Below are positions 55,936-64,000 of a stretch of 64,000 nucleotides of DNA, one piece after another. Position numbers and translations under genes: made by a program. Position 1 is the first letter of the stretch. Each line of letters opens with the position of its first letter. Source of the DNA: Megaleporinus macrocephalus (lineage: Eukaryota > Chordata > Actinopteri > Characiformes > Anostomidae); NCBI GenBank assembly GCA_021613375.1, contig CM038725.1, forward strand, positions 38,259,824-38,323,823, given 5' to 3'. The notes beneath the pieces are model-generated. The model made no database searches, was not told the origin of the DNA, and worked only from the letters and a program-made list of their open reading frames with translations.

Positions 55936-56934
55936 TTACTGGCTCTTAGTGCACTTGTGTATCACCATAGTATTTGAATGCCTGAAACTCTTGCCACACT
56001 CTGAGCAGTAATATGGCTTCTCTCCGGTGTGGATGCGCTGGTGTATTTTGAGATGATTCTGAAGATTAAAACTCTTCCCACACTCTGAGCAGTGATACGG
56101 CTTCTCTCCGGTGTGAATGCGCTGGTGACGGCGAAGAGAACTCTGTAAACTAAAACTTTTTCCACACCTGGAGCATTGATATGGCTTCTCTCCGGTGTGA
56201 ATGCGCTGGTGCTGTTGAAGGGTATTCAAACGATTAAAACTCTTCCCACAGTCTGAGCAGTGATATGGCTTCTCTCCCGTGTGGATGCGCTGGTGTTCTT
56301 GGAGAGAACTCTTTTGAGTAAAACTCGTTCCACAGTCTGAGCAGTGATACGGCTTCTCTCCAGAGTGAATGCGCTGATGTCCTTGGAGATTACTCTGCTG
56401 AGTAAAACTTTTCCCACACTCTGAGCAATGATACGGTTTCTCTCCTGTGTGGATGCGCTGGTGTCGATGGAAAGAACTCTGCTGAGTAAAACTCTTGCCA
56501 CATGCTGAGCAGTGATACGGTTTTACTGCTGTGTGCTTGAACTGGTGTTGTTGAAGATGGCTCCACTGGGTAAAACTCTTCCCACACTCTGAGCAGTGAT
56601 ACGGTTTAATACCTGTGTGGATGCGCTGGTGTTGTTGAAGATGACATCGTTGGGTAAAACTCTTCCCGCACTCCGAGCAGTGATGCGGTTTCTCTCCTGT
56701 GTGAATGCTCTGGTGTTTTTGGAAAGTATTCTGACGGTTGAAACTCTTTCCACACTCAGAACAGTGATACGGCTTCTCCCCGGTATGGATGCGCTGGTGT
56801 GTTTTGAGAGCACTGGGCTTATTAAAACTCTTGCCACACTCAGAACAATAGTGAGCTCTCTCTTCGCTGTGTTTCTGGGTTTCTCTGTGAGATGTGTTTA
56901 TGTGCAGGGTACCAGAACATCTTCTGGCGGCCAT
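55936..56934 (-). CDS. C2H2 zinc-finger protein, 10 fingers plus C2HC-like end (ZNF-10)
   Basis: Predicted nuclear DNA-binding protein of 332 residues, start MAARRCSGT. The open frame reaches 57075, but the part above 57035 is intron (acceptor TTCTTATTCTAG). The exon has lost the upstream ORF of its paralogues, leaving an open in-frame leader LKCASPNTSGHSTERN without an ATG. Ten C2H2 fingers follow, then the last unit IHKCTKSQ, shorter than in the others. Linkers TGIKP, TAVKP and SGEKP occur. Contact residues (-1,3,6): KAT, RTK, QHQ, QHQ, QSR, QNG, QSE, RTQ, LSR, LHI. Exon 1 is close (57545), with an intron of about 0.5 kb, the shortest in the cluster. Confidence 0.9.
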   Translation of the reverse strand: MAARRCSGTLHINTSHRETQKHSEERAHYCSECGKSFNKPSALKTHQRIHTGEKPYHCSECGKSFNRQNTFQKHQSIHTGEKPHHCSECGKSFTQRCHLQQHQRIHTGIKPYHCSECGKSFTQWSHLQQHQFKHTAVKPYHCSACGKSFTQQSSFHRHQRIHTGEKPYHCSECGKSFTQQSNLQGHQRIHSGEKPYHCSDCGTSFTQKSSLQEHQRIHTGEKPYHCSDCGKSFNRLNTLQQHQRIHTGEKPYQCSRCGKSFSLQSSLRRHQRIHTGEKPYHCSECGKSFNLQNHLKIHQRIHTGEKPYYCSECGKSFRHSNTMVIHKCTKSQ

Positions 56935-57179
56935 ATTCCTATATTCAGCAGTTTTAACATTCCTCTCAGTGGAATGCCCTGAAGTGTTTGGGGAAGCACA
57001 TTTGAGCTGGGTAGGAAAGTGCAGCAGAAGCTTTTCTAGAATAAGAATAAAAGAAAACATAAACTTAGTGTGCAATGCAAGAACATGTTCTGATTTAAAT
57101 CACAAATTGAAAGAAACCACAAAAAAAAAATACACCTTCAATATGACATCACTTCTTTATACCAAAACACCCCCATGAC

Positions 57180-57790
57180 ATTTAGGAGTTGACTTGATAA
57201 CATTAGTACACAAAAGGTCAGAAGCACATCAGATACACCAACAATCACAAAGTCTTGATCTGAAGAACATGTGTTTGGTGTATTTGGAAGTAACTTCATA
57301 AACAAATCAGAAATAAACTGCTCTGTTTATCAAACCCAACTAGGAAAACATGATCAAGCAAATATTCTGGTCCTCCAGCAGCAGCTCCCATTACTCAGCT
57401 CTGGTCTCAATGAAGCTGCTTCTGTGTTTCTGATCCACTTTAAAGAACATCAGATCTTATGTTCAGAACTCAGATGTGTCTCCAGCTGTTTGTCTCAGAG
57501 TGAATGAAGAACAATGAGTGTTAAAGTGTAGGACAGCTTCCTACCTTCAATAGTTCAGCTCTGCTTTCTGTTCCTCCAACAACACTGTCCGAGCGCGGAG
57601 GAGGCGTGGACTGCAGACCACAACACGATCTTCTGCGTCTCCACTTTAGTGCAGCTGGAGAAAGCTATAGTTACACAATTAGCGCCACCACCTGGTCTGG
57701 AGCGGCTTCATAATGCCGTCATGGAAACGGTCCTTATTGCAAACCCCACCCGTATTCGGCAAAGCCCCACCTCCAGCGCTCTGACTGGGT
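57180..57790 (-). promoter_or_regulatory. Type I promoter and exon 1 of ZNF-10
   Basis: Full block: CCCAGTCAGAGCGC, TGGCGCTAATTGTGTAAC, the CpG-rich CCTCCTCCGCGCTCGGACAG, and donor GTAGGA after CTATTGAAG (exon end at 57545). A 5'-GGGTGGGGTTTGCAAT-3' upstream resembles a GC box. Confidence 0.75.
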
Positions 57791-58210
57791 AAGAGCAGAG
57801 TAAATACTTTTTTCTTGGTGTGATTTTGAATTAAAAATAAAATGGAGTATTTTAGACCTTAAGAACTTCATAAAAGAAATGCTTTGAAGTGACCTCACAA
57901 GAAACAGCTAAATATAAGAAGAAACACTGCATACAATTCACAGAAAACAAATGAGTTCAACGTAATTTGTTGTTGTTGCACAGCAAGTTGTCCCCAGTCC
58001 CTCAGTTCTCTGCATATCCCCACCAGTACAAACCTATAGCCCATCACACTGGGCTAAACCATTTTAGGCTAGAGGTAACACTGGTACACACACTAACAAC
58101 ATGTGACTTTATTAGACACATAATGACATCACCAGTACAGTTATCAGTTTTTAATCAATCACAATTATATTCAAGTATACTTATTTATGGCTAGGTTAAT
58201 CTTAGAACTT
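57791..58210. other. Intergenic, nothing recognised
   Basis: No supported feature. Confidence 0.4.
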
Positions 58211-58214
58211 AGAG

Positions 58215-58810
58215 CTTCTTTTACTGCAGGTGCTCTATGCTGTGAACACCCCAACCTAGGAGGGAGTCACTCCACCTTAAGCTGAGAACTCTTCAAATTG
58301 AAGAGACGAATAATCAGCAGTCAGATTTTGAGCACCGCAAACCGGAATGGTTGTAGTGACAGGAAACATCTGGTCATTCTTGCATTACTGTCTTTCTTTT
58401 TCTTCATCCTCTAAAGAGCTCTGTGATCTATCTCCAGCATAAACATGCTTCTTAACAGATAATTCTTAAGCAAATCTATAGCCTCTGCCTCTGACTGCTT
58501 CCATCACGTCCACCTGGGGTCGACTGACTCCATTCCCCAAAATGTAGCCTTGGTAGGACATCTCTAACTTGGTTAGTCCACTTTCAGGATTCATTGTCAG
58601 TCCTGTCTATTTAATACATTGCAGCACCCTGCCAAAATGCACCAAGTGATCTTCCCAGGTGGTGCTGTAGACCTTTCAGGATCTTTGCAATATTGCTGCT
58701 GCCCCCACAAGTCCAAATTCTATCACTACAAAATAGTAGAGGCCACTAGGTGCATAATAACCCGTCAGGTCCTTTGCCTCTTGATTCAGGGGAACCTGTC
58801 AAATGCCTTT
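58215..58810 (-). mobile_element. Ty3/Gypsy-like pol relic (RT to RNase H)
   Basis: The minus-strand frames read YYFVVIEFGLVGAAAILQRS (the RT region with the FG..GA pattern), then STTWEDHLVHFGRVLQCI, then SYQGYILGNGVSRPQ. After a deletion follow DHRALWRM and ARMTRCFLSLQPF, like the RNase H end of Ty3/Gypsy pol. Stops and frameshifts abound. No LTRs are seen. Confidence 0.7.
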
Positions 58811-58994
58811 ACTGTAAGAATTACAGTAATCGGATTTGTAGGAAAACAGCCTTACAGGCACATGAAAAGAAAAATTACTAAAAGAATACAAGTAGGGAAA
58901 ATTTGAAATTTGAAAACATCTCAAAAGATGAATGATACAAAAACATACATGACCTTAAACCAAAAGGCTAGACTTTTATACTCATTTCTATGTA

Positions 58995-59364
58995 TACACA
59001 GATCAGCTAACATTAAAACCAACTCCTTGCACACATTGTCTGTTTTATCAGCTCCACTGACCACATGGGAGCTCCAATTGCAGATTGTGGTTGACCTGAT
59101 TCTCTGTATACATGGTTATTTCCATTTTACCCCGGTTAGACTGCTGTGTCTCATCTACCTTCGCCAACAAAAAACACACTAACACACCACCACGTCACTG
59201 TAGTGCTGAGAATGATCTATCGGCCAAATCATATCTGCTCTAAGATGGTCCTGTGGGGATCTTGACCTTTGGACGTCATGGTAACAGGGCACTACAATGT
59301 AAAGCTCATGAAATGGATAGATATTGTAGGAACAAGGAGGTGGTTTTAATTGTTGGTCGGTGTA
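58995..59364. mobile_element. MITE with terminal inverted repeats
   Basis: The left end TACACAGATCAGCTAACATT plus AAAACCAACTCCTT is repeated inverted at the right end (AAGGAGGTGGTTTTAATTG plus TTGGTCGGTGTA). The interior has TTTTATCAGCTCCACTGACC, GTAGTGCTGAGAATGA and ATGGTCCTGTGGGG. This is a MITE family I associate with otophysan fishes, here about 370 bp. Confidence 0.8.
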
Positions 59365-59416
59365 CAGATATCTGGTTTTTAAAGTCTTTTGCTCCCAGAG
59401 TTTGTTAAGGCTGCAC

Positions 59417-61085
<1,669 letters not shown>

Positions 61086-61089
61086 TCAT

Positions 61090-61261
61090 TGGAAAAACAG
61101 TAACACCCTCAGATGAAAATGTGGGAGTGCTCTATAAAAAGGCTCTACTATGCTGCTGTCGGGTCATGTACCTCTTGGTGAGACACAGAGGTCATTTTGA
61201 CAAATTGCCCGCCACCTGCGCTATTCTGACCAAGCGCTGTTGAGAGCAGTGGTTACGGGAG

Positions 61262-61307
<46 letters not shown>

Positions 61308-61830
61308 AATAAATTCAGGTTCAGTTTGGTATCTGTCAACGATCAGGTTTGAGTATGCAGGCCTCGAGGTGAGCTGACCCAACTGCTGGTGTGATGATCT
61401 GGGGAGTCTTCGCATACAACAGTTGGTCATCCCTAGTAATGATGTATGCAAGACATCCTGTGGCCACATGTGTTGCCTCTTATGGCAGGACTTACAACTG
61501 GCATTGTACAGCAGGGTAATGGGACACACAGCGAGGGGTTCCCAGGAATGTCCCGCCAGATCCCAACAGTTCCTTGCCCTGCTCACTCGCCAGATTGATC
61601 ACCAGTCCAGCATTTACGGGACCAGCTAGGATGCCTGCTTCAGCACTTACAGGATCAGTCGCAACATCTGTGGGCAAATGTGCCACTGGATGCCGAAGTG
61701 AATCTCATCTTGTATCCAAGCTTCTTTCGTTGTACAGTTTTTGTACTTTCGCTCTAATAGTGTAATCACTTACATACATCATTACATTCACCCATATCAA
61801 ATTTTATTTGGTTCCAACTATTGATTGTGG
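61090..61830 (+). mobile_element. Tc1-like transposon relic
   Basis: It reads AGVMIWGVFAYNSWSSLV, then DILWPHVLPLMAGLTTGIVQ, then CPAHSPD-stop-SPVQHLRDQL and QHLWANVPLDAE, the order of the catalytic domain of a Tc1-like transposase, with DNARPH replaced by GNGTHS. A CA microsatellite lies inside it. It is inactive. Confidence 0.7.
61264..61305. repeat. (CA)21 microsatellite
   Basis: Uninterrupted CA units, inside the Tc1-like relic. Confidence 0.95.
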
Positions 61831-63155
61831 GTGTGTTGTTTTTAGTCAACGAGTTTATATACCTGAATACTTCCTACCTATTATTTTCACCATCTGAAAT
61901 GGCAATAAGAATGTAAAGGACAACTGTATAGAACTACTGCAGACTGACCAGTTATGCAAAGCAAAAACCCCACATCACTGTCATGCAGAAGACCTGCAGA
62001 AAGAAATTGGCCGGCACAAGAACAGTGAGGGTGCTCAAAGCTTTGCACATACGCCATATTTTTAATTCAGATTTTTTCAATATATTAAATTCAACAAGAA
62101 GTTGTCTACAATTGTATGAATTTACCACAATTCTATACATGTAACTACATTACAACTTTTGTGTAATGACTTATTTTGTTTAAAACAGTCCAATTCTTTA
62201 ACAACCCTCCCTACATTATTTTCCCAAATACTAACAGCATTACGGTTTATGCAAGCCTTGATAATTTACTATCATGGACCACCAACACTAGCCTATACCT
62301 GTTTTGGGAAACAGAATAAATAGAGACCAGAATTAGCTTTCTCTGAGAAAGAATTAGTTTTTGGTGAATACAGGGACATAAAATGGCTACATAACAATGA
62401 AGTCTGTAATTTTGAGCAAATGATAAAATTCCTTGCATCAAACTTGCATCTTCTTGATTAGTATTGAATGTTTACCGCTTTCACCAGCAATCAGGGTTTG
62501 GTACAGTGTTAGCTGAAGGCAGAATATCACAGGAGAAACAGACGATGTCTCTATGCTTTTACAGTTCTAAATCAAATTTCATCACAGCTAATATGAAGTA
62601 TTCGGTTTTAAGAGCAAAACTGTCCTAAGAAACAGGCTGAGATCGGATCCCTTGGCAGCTTGATGTGCAATCATCACTCTTACAAAGCGCTTCTTTAGGA
62701 AACAATTTCTGGAATGCTTAGTAATGCATACTACATAGCAATGTTGGCAGATGTGTACATGAAGAATAAGATATCTTCATCAATCCCAAATTTCCATGTT
62801 GGTGCATCCCTACATTTAGTGCTTTTATTTAAATTTAGATTGTTCAGCATCAATAACAGAATTTTAAACATGTCATATTTATGTATGTTCATTCGATGAT
62901 GTGATGTTGAAAGGCATATTTGAACAATCAAGTCAGGACCACCAGTGACAGGAGTTGATGGGCCTAGTACTAATCATTATTTTTATAATAGATTTCAGTT
63001 TTCCAGTCATGTATGTATCATAACAAGACAATTTATCTAAAGCTGAAACAGTTCTACTTCACTGACAGTACCATACCTCTGAGAGTGGCAGAAGAACTAA
63101 ACTAAGCTAGCTAGAAGATTCTGACTGGGAGAATTTATACTGTATTATCAGTTGG
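61831..63155. other. Intergenic, nothing recognised
   Basis: No supported gene or repeat on either strand. Confidence 0.4.
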
Positions 63156-63161
63156 CATGGT

Positions 63162-63327
63162 GTGTTTCAGCTCCGGTCCCTGAGGGTCCACTGTCCACTG
63201 TCACACATGATCCAGCTCATGAAGAGCTTGATAATTACCTGCTGGGCTGGATTAGGCATGTTGGAGCAGTGGATACTGGGCATGTGCATGGCAGTGTATC
63301 CCCCACCAGGGCTGGAGCTGAAACCCA
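63162..63327. mobile_element. Short MITE with inverted ends
   Basis: GTTTCAGCTCCGGTCCCTGA on the left and CCAGGGCTGGAGCTGAAAC on the right are inverted repeats. The interior ACACATGATCCAGCTCATGA and the GATTAGGCATGTTGGAGCAG core match a very common teleost MITE. Confidence 0.75.
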
Positions 63328-63504
63328 CCGGACTGTGATATAGAAAAGGGACATAGTGGCTCAACTCCAACTGTAAGAGTACTACTTAGCATTCCCTGCT
63401 ATTAAAACTGTCTAAACTTTCAATCCTTTTTAAAACACAGAGACATCAAAGGTCGTATCGTTATCAATCCAACTCAGACTAACACACACATTTTCTGTAC
63501 TTAC

Positions 63505-63563
63505 CCATCACCAAAGCTTTATCCAGTTCTGTGCTCTGAGAATCTCAGCCTCTGAATCTGTAT
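63505..63563 (-). other. Possible small internal exon
   Basis: On the minus strand, TATACTTTCTACAG is followed by 59 bases and then GATGG|GTAAGTACAG, a strong donor. One frame reads TDSEAEILRAQNWIKLW and then meets a stop. No neighbouring exon was identified, so this may be chance. If real, it would be a leader exon of a minus-strand transcript, perhaps ZNF-11. Confidence 0.2.
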
Positions 63564-63798
63564 CTGTAGAAAGTATAATCATTAATAATTAATGAAGTTC
63601 ATGTAAAACTATTTACACTTATGCTACTGTGTGTGTGTGTGTATTTTATTTCAACCAATGTGTGTATAAATCGTCAGAATCTACAATAGAATCAAACCTG
63701 ATAAATAACCATCTACTGTGCATAACACAAATATGGATATTTTAGTATTAAGATGTGACATGACTAACAAATTCACAAAACAATTGTGTTCAGTTTAA

Positions 63799-63855
63799 AT
63801 AATAATAATAATAAATAATAAATAATAATAATAATAATAACAATAATAATACTAA
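63799..63855. repeat. (AAT)n microsatellite
   Basis: Imperfect AAT units with AAAT interruptions. Confidence 0.9.
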
Positions 63856-64000
63856 ATAAATCACAAATAATTACAGTTAGGATATTATGTAATGACTGTA
63901 AAAGACCTGACCTAGACAACAATTCTCTGACCATTACAGGACGTATATATTACATTCCTAAATCAAAGATCTGCTACCCCAACCCCTGTCCTCTTGCTGC

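Larger units (their letters stand above)
63330..64000. other. Right-edge flank, no gene seen
   Basis: Besides the microsatellite and the possible small exon noted above, nothing is recognised. Confidence 0.35.

Noticed and set aside
61221..61629. Open frames around the CA microsatellite as a gene
   Set aside because: They lie inside a Tc1-like relic and include a CVCVCV run.

Overview
The window looks like AT-rich genomic DNA from a ray-finned fish, probably an otophysan teleost (characiform, catfish or gymnotiform). The evidence is (i) many Tc1-like, L2-like and Ty3/Gypsy-like relics, a tRNA-derived SINE and inverted-repeat MITEs of families I know from such genomes, and (ii) a tandem array of intron-poor C2H2 zinc-finger (ZNF) genes of the 'gastrula zinc finger / XlCGF-like' kind. 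The genus is not determined. No species-specific gene was recognised.

The coding content is a ZNF cluster. Ten loci have long or short open fingers: minus strand at 4281-5135, 9962-10993, 14428-15387, 22763-23683, 32517-33557, 44713-45546 and 55936-56934; plus strand at 36059-36337 (mini-gene), 39938-41077 and 50215-51003. One more is frameshifted (59417-60407, minus). One-finger or N-terminal remnants lie at 18205-18530 (plus) and 7870-8015 (minus). The proteins share a short basic start (MASRR-like), then 7-10 fingers with TGEKPY linkers, and end in a non-canonical C2HC-like last finger followed by THKCTKSSG. No KRAB, FINZ, BTB or SCAN domain is visible. The whole coding sequence sits in the last exon.

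The genes carry a repeated non-coding architecture. Seven have, in the matching orientation and 0.5-2.5 kb upstream, a conserved block with a CpG-rich motif and a non-coding first exon ending CTATTGAAG|GTAGGA (here called type I). The gene at 22763-23683, and possibly the one at 39938-41077, have instead a TATA-containing block (type II); a decayed third copy lies at 2205-2640. Just inside the splice acceptor of the coding exon, six loci keep an upstream ORF; five are 14-15 codons long and one is extended to 31. The 3' flanks of several paralogues are also related.

Between the genes lie: a degenerate RTE-like LINE (about 125-1080); a 4.8-kb array of 51-bp repeats (about 25140-29965) that reads as a 17-residue leucine-rich repeat; a 5'-truncated L2-like LINE beside it (to about 31822); a 28-bp polypurine minisatellite (34147-34710); a SINE (36547-36755); two abutting Tc1-like elements (37600-39623); a short interstitial telomeric tract (42049-42086) inside a diverged duplication; more Tc1-like relics; a Ty3/Gypsy relic (58215-58810); two MITEs (58995-59364 and 63162-63327); and several long TA microsatellites. 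About 51-53.5 kb and 61.8-63.1 kb show nothing I can name.

How it works together (inference): the cluster behaves like a birth-and-death family of DNA-binding regulators. Fingers vary mostly at DNA-contact positions, copies are made in both orientations with their promoter exon, and several copies are decaying.
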